This document shows positions 1-12,700 of a DNA stretch of 64,000 bases, piece after piece. This DNA is from Salminus brasiliensis (lineage: Eukaryota; Chordata; Actinopteri; Characiformes; Bryconidae): positions 28,469,956 through 28,533,955 of the forward strand of contig NC_132900.1 of assembly GCF_030463535.1 (NCBI RefSeq), read 5' to 3'. Under the pieces are notes generated by a model. It did no database searches. It worked only from the letters and a program-made list of their open reading frames with translations, and had not been told where the DNA came from. The stretch's first letter is position 1; each line of letters begins with the position of its first letter. Both the position numbers and the translations under genes were made by a program.

Positions 1-118
1 TACCACAACATAGCAATCACCTAGAAACCACCTAGCAAAACCCTAGCAACCATCTGCAATACCAATGCAACCACATACCACAACATAGCAATCACCTAGC
101 AACCACATAGCAACCAGG
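1..118. repeat. CATAGCAACCACCTAGCAAC minisatellite, left edge
   Basis: This is a short degenerate run of the units CATAGCAAYCACCTAG and CAACCACATAC. It is the same family as 1180-1545, 61680-61735, 62252-62760 and 62935-63010. It probably continues to the left of the window. Confidence 0.8.
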
Positions 119-1179
119 ATTTCCAGAATTCAGCTTTTCTTTCATGTTTGAAAGGTGTTTTTTCTGTGTGTGATGCTTCGATGATGCACCAGCCTACTGT
201 TCCATGATTGACTCGATGCAGCATGGCAGTCATACTCATCATGCAACACCTCTCTCTATTGAATTGAACAGGAGGCACTGGGGCAAGTGGCAAGTGGATG
301 CGTGGCCACCAGCTGTGTCCAAGCGACACACTACACTACAGTCAGACATAGAGTGTTTATACAGCAGTCTAACAGCTAAAGCCACTTCATGCACATAAAG
401 GACTCTGAAGCATTCGCCGATTTGCGGCAAACGAGGGTTGCTGTTGTTGATCAACTGCTGCCAACTATTTAAACACTCCAGTTGATCCCAGCAGCCTTAA
501 TTCATGACAACACGTAAAAATCGAACCAAAAACCATCCACGGCAGACATCGCTGCTGCCTAGCGTAGGGTAAATACAGGTTTTCTCCACACCTCAGTAAA
601 GGAAACCATTAGCAACCTCTTGAAAGGTTCGGAAGGACTTGACAAACAGTGCTTTGCCTCGCCACGGCCTCAGAATGATGGAACATTTGATCAAGCAGCA
701 CTCAGAGAGCAAAGCTAGCAATAAAACGCTAACGTATGATTTGGCCCAGTAAATGATTTAATGCTGTTTGTTTCAGGGGAGGGAAAAGCACACTTGAGCT
801 GCACAGTCGTCAGCACTGACCTCAGACAGTGGACTTACAGGTGAGTTGGGATCAGGTGAGGAACAGGTGAGCTGTAGCTTAAAAGGTGCTTGACTGCAAC
901 ACTTAAATACAGCAATAAGTGGAGTTGCATGAATCAAATATTTACAAATGGACAAGGTCATTCATTGAACTCTTCATACATAAGATACAAAGGCTTTATT
1001 GATCATCAGAAACAACCTGAGCCATAACATTAAAACCATCTCCCTTTTACATTGTGCACGTCGAAGTCATCCCTTCTGAAGAGCCCTGAACCTTAGGCTT
1101 GGACGCTACAAGAGCATTAGCCAGCATTAGCTTCTTCAGCAATTTGTGATTCTATGTTATTGCGGTTGTGCAAAGTGGA
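119..1179. other. No gene recognised
   Basis: Unique-looking sequence, presumably intronic to vipr1 on the minus strand. Short open frames here have no splice context or family resemblance. Confidence 0.5.
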
Positions 1180-1545
1180 CCTGGGATACCATAGCAACCA
1201 CCTAGCAACCAAACACCATACCAACCTCTGGGATACTATTGCAACCACACTAATTGCCCTGAAACTACTCGCCAACACCCTATCAACCACTGAGATGCCA
1301 TAGCAATCACCTAGCAACTAATTATCAATCACAGCAACCACCTGGAATATTCTAATAACCACATACCAACACCACAGCAACCACCTAGCAATCACTTAAC
1401 AACACTACAGCACATACATACACCTAGGAACACTATAGCGACCACCTGGAATACCAAAACAACCACATATCAACGCCATAGCAATCACCTAGTAAAACCA
1501 TAGCAACCACCTAGCAACACCAAACCACCCACAGTCTACAGGAAA
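1180..1545. repeat. CATAGCAACCACCTAGCAAC minisatellite, second block
   Basis: About 15 diverged units of roughly 20-25 bases occur here. The cores ATAGCAAC and CCTAGCAAC recur with accumulated substitutions, so the array is old. Confidence 0.8.
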
Positions 1546-1905
1546 TTCTCCTCATTCTAGAGCAGAAATGAGCAAAAGTCTCTTGCATGCCACTTAAGAT
1601 GTTCTTTCGGAGAGTTCTTTCAGAAATTGCTGGTGAAGGACCTGCAATGACTTCTAGAAGCAATTCTTGCCTGGAAGCAAAGTCATTTTTTATTCACAAG
1701 CTGTGAAACACATCAGCGGTCCCTGTACGTCTGCTACATCTTGTAGCCACAATTCTGACGAGAATTTTCATGTAGACTGGGATTTCTGCCACTGCTGTGT
1801 AACGGTCACTTTAAGGTGGGGTACAGTGCGCATGTTCATGGAGAGTTTGGAGGAAAGCGCGGGAGAGTGTGTGCGTATGGTGAACTGTGCTGGGTTGTAG
1901 CCTGG
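1546..1905. repeat. Dispersed repeat, partner of 3655-3906
   Basis: The blocks CTACAGGAAATTCTCCTC, TTTCAGAAATTG, GACCTGCA and TAGACTGGGATTTCTGCC occur in the same order at 3655-3906. This is a second, truncated copy of the element interior described at 3171-4332. The motif CTGGTAGACCAGTATGACC appears again at 2085-2104. Confidence 0.6.
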
Positions 1906-3170
1906 GTTCTCCAGCTGGTGTTGTCTGGGAAGTTGTGACGAGCGAAGTCGAGGTGCTCTCATTGCTCATTAAAACCGTCTCTGAAACCCCTGCACGACGT
2001 GTTCCCTGCGTGTCTCTTAATGGAGCTAAGTATTCACCTCTCCACGAGAGCACCCACCTAACACCATACTTCCAGTCGTTACAGCTGGTAGACCAGTATG
2101 ACCAGATGCTTTCATACACCTGCAGATTCAGCTACGTCCTTCACACTTTGGGCTTGAAAACAATGTAATGGTGTTACAGACACAGATCACAAGATGACGT
2201 TTGATACAAGTCAGGATAAACTGCACACTGTTGCTCAAGTTGCCATAACGCTCACAAGGTCAGAGATCATTTGTTCTTACATTCCAATTAAACTGTGTGC
2301 AGTTTTCAAGGCCTACAGTAATTGGCTCAATTGAGACGTCTCTAAGGACTCTGAGAACTCCTTGGAAGAAAAGTGATGTCTGCCGCACAACACCATAAAG
2401 TCCGTCTAAATAAGGCTGAGGATTCACAGCAGAGGAACCGCTAAACTGCTCAGGGCTCTGGGCCTCATGGCTGGAGCCTGTCACTCTGCACGCGGATTTC
2501 CTTTTATACAGTGATGTTTCTGCTCCTCCACAGAGACCGGTCGCCCCTTGTTGTTTCCAGATGAGAAATATAACTGTGAAAGCATGAGCGTAAACCATAA
2601 AGACTTCACTACAAGTTCTGAATCAAACAAATCTCTCGCGCTCTGAGCAAATTTCAACACATTACTGAAGCCTGAGGCCGAGCGCCAGTCTCTACTCCCT
2701 TCTGTTGATGAAGAAAAACAGTCAGCCCAGCTTTCCAGACTGGCAATTCGTTTTCTGCATCTCAGGAGCATGAGGGAATTACTTCATATTTTTCACATCA
2801 CTAAAACACAGAAGCAAAACTAAAGGCATGAGCGCTTTAAAGATAGAAATGTGTCGGAAAATCTTGTCTTGTTCCAGTGGAAGATGCATTAAGGTCAATT
2901 CAGAAGAGGTCAGTGGAGTAATAAATATTAATGTAATTAGAGCTAAGGTTGGAGTTATGGCATACGAGAATCTCCATCCAAAACAGATGAAAGGCTCTAT
3001 TTCAGTCTGTAAACACAGATAAAGCACTCCTGAGCATAATGGTATTGCATAATTCTCAGATTTAGCAGCAGTAGTAGCAGCACCTTATTTTATCAGCAGG
3101 AATTACCCCCTTAAACTCTACAGATCAGTCATTGGCTCCAGTCATTCTCGCAACTATTAAATACAAAACC
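1906..3170. other. No gene recognised
   Basis: Presumed vipr1 intron. Frames of 80-110 codons on the minus strand (2260-2771) have no domain signature or splice support. Confidence 0.5.
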
Positions 3171-4332
3171 ATTCGTCATCTTGCGTGTTTAAGGTGGTAG
3201 TAACTTCAGGCTTCTGCAGATGGCGTTGCATGAAGACAATGGGGTTATCAATACCTGTGGTGAGTGTGATGGGATTCATGCAGGATATACTCTTTTTTAA
3301 TACCCCTGATTAAGAATTAACAATGAATGAGCAAGTGTCCCAATACTTTTGTCCATTTAGTGAATGTATGCCATGGTTCCTGCATCTTCTTTCCCTTGAA
3401 TCTAAAGGCCTGCTCCGTGCATGTTTAAGGTAGTGTTAAGTTCAGGCTCTAGCAGGTGGCGCTGCGCGAGGGTGATCTGACTATAAATACCTGCGGGGTG
3501 TGTGACGGGACTCAGGCTTTGAGAAGAGTTGGTACAGTGCAGTGATTGTCTTGTTGGATGTGTGGTAAATGGGTGGCAAAGCAGATGTTAATGATTGGCC
3601 AAAAGGAGTGATTGCATTTGGCCATAGTGTCATCCAGCAGCGGCAGAAATCCCTACAGGAAATTCTCCTCATTCTTGAGCAGATGTAAGCAAAGGCCTCT
3701 TGCGTGCCACTGTGCTCTATATGTTGAAGGAATGCAGTTCCCTGTGGAGTGTTCTTTCAGAAATTGGTGGTAAAGGACCTGCACTGACCTCCAGAAGCAG
3801 TGCTAGCCTGGAAGCGAAGCAATATTTTATTCACAAGCCCTGGTCGTCAGCTTTGTCTTTTAGCCACAATTCTGAAGAGAATTTCCTGTAGACTGGGATT
3901 TCTGCCACTGCTGGTAGACCAGTATGACCGCATGCTTCCATACATACGGTCATACTGGTCTACCAGCAGTCTAACAGTTGCACTATGGCTGCCATATGGC
4001 TGAACCCATTTTCCAGACATCCAACCAGGTACTCACTGCATTGTACCACCTCTTCTCAATGTCTGTGTCCCCTCACACACTCTGCAGGTATTTGTAGCCC
4101 AATTATCCTCATGCAACGCCATCTGCAGGAGCCTGAAGTCACTACCACCTTAAACACGCAAGGTGACAAATAGCTTACTAGTTATAGTATGTAACATCTG
4201 TAGTAATTTCAGAGCAGTTTCCAAATAATGGATAGCATGCCTACAGATTAAAGGGAAAGAAGATGCAGGAATACATACGTTAAATGGACAAAAGTATTGG
4301 GACGTCTGCTCATTCATTGTTTCTTCCAAAAT
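3171..4332. repeat. Foldback element with about 250-base inverted arms
   Basis: The left arm (about 3311-3575) and right arm (about 4008-4332) are inverted copies. Both run from the CCCAATACTTTTGTCCATTT family 1 end, through CCTGCATCTTCTTTCCC, to GTTTAAGGT..GGCG and the ATACCTGC block. The right arm carries about 75 extra bases. A partial extra copy of the arm sits at 3171-3290. The centre holds a perfect 24-base hairpin (3907-3930 with 3947-3970). Confidence 0.6.
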
Positions 4333-4790
4333 CAGTGGCATTAAAAAAAAGATTGCTGGAGAAAAAGATTACCTGCCTCTACTGTCTAGGGAAGAAGGCT
4401 TTCTACAAGATTTTGGAGGAGCATTGCTGTGAGGATTTGATTGAATTGAGTGACAAGAGTGTTAATGAGGTCAGGATGTTGGATGATCACCACTCCACGT
4501 CATCCCCAACTCCCCAACTCCCTAGCTTATCTCAAAAGATTGGATGGAGCACCATCCATCATTCCAGAGAACACAGTTTCACTGCTCCACAGCTCGATTC
4601 TGAGGGGGCTTTATACCCCTCACGTAACCGACACCCGGTATTAGGCATGAAGCCAATAGGTTCAAGTTTATCTGCTCCAGATAGTCCTATTTTATTGACA
4701 ATACTTCTCTATAGGGACTAGACAAGTTTTGTGTGTGCATTTGCACATCTGTGTCACCAATAGGTGCAGCTTAAAGTAGCTGTATGCATG
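4281..4790 (+). mobile_element. Family 1 nonautonomous DNA element (right end lost)
   Basis: It begins with the family end (TGGACAAAAGTATTGGG). The conserved interior follows: CTACTGTCTAGGGAAGAAGG, the GATGTTGGATGATCACC block, ATTCCAGAGAACACAG, CTTTATACCCCTC, and GTGCATTTGCACATCTGTG. No coding capacity is visible. Confidence 0.75.
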
Positions 4791-6616
4791 AAAATCTCAC
4801 AGTTAACCCTTATGCTAAGAATGGAGGGTGACCTTAGGGAGTCATAATAATTAATCACTGACCACTAATCACCAGGCGCAAGGCTGGTGTACTCCCTGGA
4901 CAGGGCACCAGTCCAGTCCATTGCAGAGTAGTGATGACCCAAATACCAAATTTATAAAATAATAATAAGCCATTATTGAAGATTTAACCAGTTAACTCAC
5001 ACTTTGAGAGCATGGAGTCTTTAACGACTGAATTACAACCAACAGGCCAGCAACAGTAGAGCCCCAGCAGGCAGCTGGACAGCACACTGGGTCGAGGCAG
5101 CAGGTAGCAGCAGAATACAGCTAATAACAGCCAGGCCAGCATGATGTTTCCAGAAGAAAGGATTATAGTATCAGACTGACTAGGCAATGATTTAAGACCA
5201 CTCGGCCTGTAATCTGCAGCTCCAACTCACCGACAGGCCCTCCATAAAGCTCCCGAGCATCACAACCACACTGTTTATCTTTCAGAATCAGTCAGTAGGC
5301 CAGGTATGACGTAAAACAGATGACTGAGCGCTTACTGGCCGGATGACTGCCAACCCTTCAAAACAAGTACAGCAGCCAGCCTGGGAACCAGCTGACTAAC
5401 AAAAAGCAAAGAGGCTAATAGTGTGTAATACATGTCATGATGTTTTTAGAGCTAAAAGCGAGATCTGGTGTGATCCAGTCTGGTTAAACTGGTTAAAGGT
5501 GCTGTATACGATTTTAGAGAAACACTACTGATATTTGAACTCAACAGCAAAACACACCCCCTCCATTCAGTGCTCCTTCAGAAGCTCCACCCCCACCCAA
5601 GATCTCCATAGATTTAAAACCCTATGCAAATGTTGTACGACAGAACAACGTAATGGCAAGTAATTAGCTTTAGCTAGGTTAGCGTTAGCTCGGTTGTGGG
5701 TTGGCAAATTGTTGCTGTGCCAGATACACAGTCTCCACGGCCCCTCCCTTTCTCCCCTCCTGAGAACAGGCATGAACGCCCCCTGTTGCTGACTGGCTGC
5801 ACTAAGTATAAGATCCTTGAGGAACTGATGGAGGTTCTTCAATTTGAACCTGTGGAGGAACCTCTTAAGGTACTTAAGGTTTTCGAAGGTTCCTCCACAG
5901 TTTTATGCTGATGTAGGAACAAAAGTTACTCAAGGATCTCTTAACTCTTAACAGGGTGGAGTAGTGTTGTGTTTTTCAGTCCAAGACTTTTTTCAGCTCG
6001 CAAACAGAGCTCATATCATATACAGCCCCTTTAATGTGAGGACTGACATTGAAAGGCATGTAACACTATTACATGTTTCTCTGGAATTTATAATAAATAA
6101 ATCGACTGCATTTACTGAGATGCGAATTGGTGACAGTCCAAGTTCAGTGTTTGTTAGCAATGTTAGCCTAGGTTATCCAGTTCTAAACTAAAGAAGCATT
6201 GATTACATCTGAGGTCAGTGATAGACTATGGTTACTTGATTTTTCTCTGAACTTTTCCTTTAACCATTCTGCTATTTACAAAGACAGGTGAACTACTCTA
6301 TCCATAAGCCTGTAAGGATGCTTATAAGCTGCTATACATTACACCATACCAGAAATTCGTTTACAAATATGATTTAGCTGTTAGTATTTAATAGCAAATT
6401 GTGCCTTTTGTGCTTAAAGGAGAGCTTATTTAGCCTACTTATTATTTTATTTAAAAAAACTGTGTAATTCTGAAGTTAGAAAATGGTCATGTAAAATTAA
6501 AAACGTAAAATACATGTAAAATACAGAAAAATGTAGAACTTGGGCCTTTAAACTTAAAAAGTGTCATTGTGCAATGTCTCTTTTTACAGCTAGCATGAGG
6601 AGGAGGAGACACTTAC
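4791..6616. other. No gene recognised
   Basis: Presumed vipr1 intron 6. I looked here for exon 7. The hydrophobic minus frame at 4984-5187 lacks the family's invariant residues. Confidence 0.45.
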
Positions 6617-6749
6617 AGATCCTGGATTGCAGTCGTCTGGCTCCTCCACTTCATACAGCACCACGTCCTTGATAATAACAGCAATGGCCTTCAGGATGAA
6701 GGACAGGAACAGGTGAATGTGGATGTAGTTCCTTGTGCAGTGGAGCTTC
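6617..6749 (-). CDS. vipr1: vipr1 exon 6: helix 2 and first extracellular loop
   Basis: The exon encodes residues 152-195. [20 protein letters not shown] is the near-invariant helix 2 start of the secretin family, and the [10 protein letters not shown] loop has the same length as in mammalian VIPR1. The donor is GTAAGT in phase 0. The next exon, which should encode helix 3 (FFWLLVEG-like), was not found between here and base 1. Confidence 0.9.
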
Positions 6750-9700
6750 CTGTGCATAGACCATGTCATATTAATATATGACTTAATGTACTTCAGTGTT
6801 TCAGATATTAAGCTCATAATAACTTCATAACGTCATGGTAGAGGGGTACAGGCAAGGTGTTGTGGACAAAAGTATTGGGACACCTAGACATTACACCTAC
6901 GGGAGCTTTTATCATTCTATCCCATTCTAAACCTATAAGCATTAATATGGAGTCGGCACCTTTTGCAGCTCTAACAGCAGCAGGTCTGGAGCTCTGCAGT
7001 TATTGAGTCAGTTGGAGACTTTTCTGCACTCTGCTCTGAGCTCAGCACTCGGCCCTGACCCCGCTCTGTAACCTTACGTGGTCTGACAGACACTTGGTGG
7101 CTGAGCTGCTCTCTGTGAGCTGTTCCTCCTAAACTTTTCCACTGTTCAATAATAATACCACTCACAGCTGATGGAGGAAGATCTAGAAATTTCACCAGCT
7201 GACTTGTTGTTGTAGGTGCAGCAGTGTCTCCTATTACATACAGAACCACGCTGGAGTTCAGTGAGCTCTTCAGAACGAAGAAAGGCAGACTGCATGGCTA
7301 GAGGCTTGATTTTATACACCTGTGGCTGAAATTGGACTAAATAAAACACCTAAATTCAATGATTAAGAGGTGTGTCCCAATACTTTTGTCCCTATAGTAG
7401 TATATAATACAGTAGGTTCACTTGGACAGTCAATAAAATGGCTGTATTTGGGTTGTAGTCACGGCAACCCCTGGTTTCTTTTACTACCACTGTAAAGTCC
7501 TCTATAATAAGCCTTTTCATACCAATCCTCAGCCATAACATTAAAACCACCTGCCTAACATTGTGAATGTGCTGCCAAAACAGCTCCAGCTTTAACCTAT
7601 CGAGACATGAACTCCACAAGCCCTCTAAAGGTGTCCTTTAGTGTCTGGCCTCCATGGGTCATATCAATGAACATTGGAAGCCCTGGTTCACCAGTTGTCC
7701 TTCCTTGCTGCATTTTTCATCGGTACAGACCCACAAGACCTGCCTGATGTTTTGGAGATGCTCTGACCTAGTGGCCCAATTTGGCCTTTGTCACTTTGTC
7801 TTGTCAAAGTGTCTAATGTGTAGATCCCATCCCTTCACAGGTGCCACTTTAACAAGATAACCAACGTTTTTATTGTTATGGCTGATCAATGTATGCAGCT
7901 TGCCTCAGTGGTCTCAGAGTACCACTAGACAGCAGATGTCTTGTGTCGCGAGACTACAACCTGCAAAGGGGCCGTGTCTCTGTGTTATTGAGTATATGGT
8001 AGACTAAAGGCCACGAAAGGAAGCTACTGAAGATGTGTTGAGATCATTCGAAGAGGTGGGGGACAGACTGGATGACATCATATCCGGCTCTGAGCTTTTA
8101 TATAATCAGTGTCTGAAACAAGTGATAAACCTGGTCACCATGACTCAGTCTGGGTTTATTCCATTGCATTGTAATGGTTAGTGTTCTTCAGTGGATACAA
8201 GCTTAGTCTTGTCCTGTGTCTAGTAGGCAAAGGAGATTTAGTTTTTTTTTTACATAACATTGCTAAAGGCATTTAATTGATTTGTCTTATTAAGCACATT
8301 TAATCACATTATATCAAACATTATTCACATTTGGATTTTTGACAGTGATCAGTGATTACTACATTAAACAGTAACACAGGCCATAGCAGTTCCATCACAT
8401 TCCTAACATGAGCATTAAGCACTAATAAATGTTGTTTAAAGTAGAATTTCACGGAATGTTTAAAATTGCCACATAATTAAACCATAAAGATTCAAAATAT
8501 TGCCTGATGCTTGAGACACTGTTTTGTGAAAGGTTTTAGATGACACTTTGGCTTATTTTGACTTTGACTGTATTTTTTTAACCCAAGGCCAGTTGTGCTC
8601 TCTCAGGCTCCGGCTGCTGATGGCAGGCAGCATGACTGGGATTCGAACCAATGATCTTCAGTCTGCTGGACCTTTAGGCAAAATAGTGCCCTAGCCAACA
8701 TGCTCATGTGGAGCTCACATGGGTGGAACGTGGGCTAGGTGGGTTCCAGGTGGGCATTGGCTCTGAGTGGATTTGTAGATGTGTTGTTACTGGTACCCAA
8801 TTGGGCTTCCCAAACTGGCCCTATTATTACGTATGCAGTGCACAGCCCAGTGCAGTGTTTCCATCTCAATAAGTGGAATTCCCCTTTATGGTTTATATTA
8901 ACTAAGCTGTTTTAACTACTGTTTTCCAGCCAAGCTTCACCCTTGAGGCTCTCAAGGACGTGTAAATGGAGGTGCTGCCTTGTCAATCTACATTCATTTA
9001 CAATATGAACTAAATATATGTTATATATGTATAAAGATATAGCTTCTAAATGATCGCTTGTCCAGTTTTAGTGAGCATGACATGGTCATCAAGGGACCAA
9101 AAAAACAGCATGCACGTATTTGCGGAACACTGATGTCCAACATGCCCTTTTTAAAAGACTGTAAAGCATAAAAGAAGCTGATAAAAACATGCATCAGCGA
9201 CACAGACAGCAATAAAAGATCAGTGCTGCATGGCGTGCTACTTCCTTCAAGCCATAACTCACTGCGGTTTCTGAGTCAACATAAAACAGGATGCTGTGGC
9301 TTACCTGAAAAAGCATAAAATAAAGATGGCGATTACAAGGGAAGTCAGGGACACGGTGTGACCAATGGTGTAGCCAATCCTCACCGAGCTCAGAAATGCA
9401 CCCTGAGAGACAGAGCGGCACGCAAACATTAAACACACACCGTTACACAGAATGCACATGTTATGTATTGGCATATACACTATATGGACAAAAGTATTGA
9501 GACACACCACTTAATCACTGAATTCAGATGTTTGATTCAGTCCCATTGTCACAGGTATATAAAATCACGGCTCTAGCTATACAGTCTGCCTTTCCACATA
9601 TTAGTGAAAGAATGGGTGGGAGTGCTGAGGCACACATCAACCATAACACTGTTACTGAGTAGGTCCCCCTTGTGCCATCACAGCAGACCCGACTATCTGA

Positions 9701-12700
9701 GGCATGGACTCCACAAAACCACTGAAGGCGTCCTGTGGTATCTGGCACCAAGACTAACGTTAGCAGCAGTCCCGTAAGTTGTGAGGTGGGGCCTATATGG
9801 ATCGAACGTGGACACCTTTAGCTCTTTGATGTGATCCATGGAGCCCACCTCATAACTTACAAGACTTACAAGACAAAAGGAGCTCTGTGGTGGCACAAGG
9901 GGGATCAGCTCAATATCAGGAAGGTGGTATTAATGTTATGGCTGATCTTTTTTTTTTTCAGTGCATTTGGATGAATGGCGTATTCCAGTCCTGGAGGGCC
10001 GGCCTCTGGCAAAGGTTGGTGGTTGCCTTGCTTAAACACACCTAATTCAACTCAAAGTGGGTGTGTCTGAGTAGGGTAACTACCAAAGTTTGCTGGAGAC
10101 CAGTCCCCCCTGGTGTATATTCTTATAATAACAATACCACACTGTTTGTGTGTCTGCATGGACACTTTGATGACTGGTCACCCTCTGCGGTCATCCATCC
10201 CACAGCATTTGTACTTGCCAACAGCAATTACAAACCTTGCTAAGACTACAAACTATCAAACACAGTCCGGGCCATACATACCATTTCCTCCCCCTCTGTG
10301 AAATTCAAGGTATAGCCGCAATTCTGCGCAATGACTGCGGGGTCTATGTTTGTCCAGCCGTCCACGGTGCAACTCTTTGATATATTACCTACAGAGACAG
10401 AGAAGGCAGGACTGATTACAACCCTCTTCACACTGCTGCTGTAAACCATAAGCTGGCTTGATTGAATTATATTTGTTGTAATTCACCTGCTGTAGCCATC
10501 ATCCCCAGAGCTGTAGCACATATCTTTATATTAAGAACCTCATATATAGCTCTTTACGATGCTCATGTCCTTCGACTGAGCACAGGATCAAAAAACCCAC
10601 ACAGAACACATTTAAGCCACTGGTGAGTCATTCCTCCAGCATCTACTGCGACACAGACACACACACAGCACAACCAAAGCCAAAGCCAAAGCCAAAGCCA
10701 AGCATAAGGCCTTTAAATAAATTCTAAATAATCCACCACACTTTCAAATAAAACACCGCAAGGCCTGCAGCCACAGATGTCTCCGCTGTTAATGGTTGCA
10801 GAGGGGTTTGGACCATCTTCGCCTCGTCTCTCCACACGTCGTTTTTCCAGAGTTGTGAAACAAAACATCAGCGTTCACCTTTGGCTTTTCCAAATCAGAG
10901 TGAGTTACGTCCTACGTCCGCTCGGGTGAGGTTTTGCAGACGCCGCTGGATTTTAGATTCTGCTAAATGTTCCTGCACTTAATGGTGATTCCCAAGAGCA
11001 ATCAGAGCCAGATACAAAAAATAAATAAATAAAGAGGGCATGATTGAATCGAGACTGATTTCTCATCTCGGCCTATGGAAATATTGAGAAGAAGGAGCTC
11101 ATCATCTTCAGATAAGTGGAGGAGGCCCCAAAAAAAACAATCCTGTAGTAAGGCTCTGGAGCTCATTATGCCACTCCATTTGCAGTGTTAGATATGGTCC
11201 TTGGCCATGGTCATCTCCTGGACACCTTTACTCATGCTGGAAATATATTGCAAAGCAATACACCAGGGTTTTTCCAACCTCATCTGCTACATCTGCTTCC
11301 TCGTACTTCGTAGAGCTCTGACAACTCATTGATGCAAAGCTGAGTTAGGAAATATCTCAATTTCTGGAGGAGGAAAATGCCTAAAGCCCTTCCTCCACCC
11401 CCCAATCTAACCTCTAAAGTTAGATCCAAACAATAAATTCCAAAAATCTCTTGTTCCAGCACAGTGTTTATTGAGAGTATGCAGTTAACAGGAGCAAAAT
11501 ATATTTAAAAAAAGTTATATATGTGTTTTATACAGTTTTTATAAATTGACAAAAGTATTGGGACACCTGCTTATTTACTCTTTCTTCCAAAATCAAGGGT
11601 ATAAAAAAGAGTTGATCCTGCTTTTGTTTGAGTAACTGTCTCTACTGTCCAGGGAAGAAGGTTTTCTACTAGAATTTGGTGGAGCACTGTTGTGAGGACT
11701 TGATTATATTCAGCAACAAGACAGTTGGTGAGATCAGGATGTTGGATGATCATCACCCTCCATCATCATCCCCAACTCCCCAACTTATCCCAGAAGTACT
11801 GGATGGAGCACCAACTCTCTTCCAGAGAGCACAGTTCCACTGCTCCACAGCTTAATGCTGGGGGGCTTTATACCCCTCAAGCCCACGCCTGGCATTAGCC
11901 AGCATGGGGCAAATCGATTTATGTTTATCTGCTTCAGAAAGTCCTATTCTATTGTCAGTATCTCTCAACAGGCACTAGACAAGCTGAATGCATTCATTAC
12001 AAGGGGTGTCCACAAACATTTGGACATATAGTGGATATTCAGAATGAACACATAATTAAAGAATTACATTAAATGAGGTTAAACTGCTTGTTTTCTAGAA
12101 TGGTTGTGATTGACATTTGTCCCCGGCACACCTTCTTCAAACTTGTGCAGAAGAAGAACCCATTAGAACAGAAGCAATGAAGACAGCAGAGATCCAAAGC
12201 GGAAATGATCTTAAAAAGACCCAAACCTTCTGCGACTTTCCTACTGAAATTAGCCAGCGGCCATTGATGAATTCCCCAGAGGGGGTGATTGCTCTGCACT
12301 CGTTCAGTCATGTTAGTCATTAGATGCTACAATTATAGAGAGGAGCCATGAATAAAACATCACCATCTACACTTCGGAAAAGGCTCCTAATTTGTAGAGC
12401 TCTCATTAGCCCTGAGAATCACGCTGGGAATAATTAAGGGGAAGAGAGCAGATTTCTGAGAGAACGCAAAAGAGTAGACAATCCACAGCTTTAGATATAT
12501 ATTATAATAATATATAACTATATATATGGAATTATATCCAGCCTTCCAGCCAGTAACTGTATTTCACCTAAGTGGAAATGGTTCGGTCAGCCATAGCATT
12601 AAAAGCACTGACAGGTGAAGTGAAGAACCTTGATAATCTGGTTATAATGGCACCTGTCAAGCAGTAGGATCTACACATATGGCAGCAAGTGAAGGTGATG

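Noticed and set aside
4984..5187. Hydrophobic minus frame (MLAWLLLAVFCCYLL) as vipr1 exon 7 (helix 3)
   Set aside because: Helix 3 of class B receptors is very conserved (FFWLLVEG, an acidic residue and tyrosines). None of these positions fits and no matching phase-0 acceptor was found.
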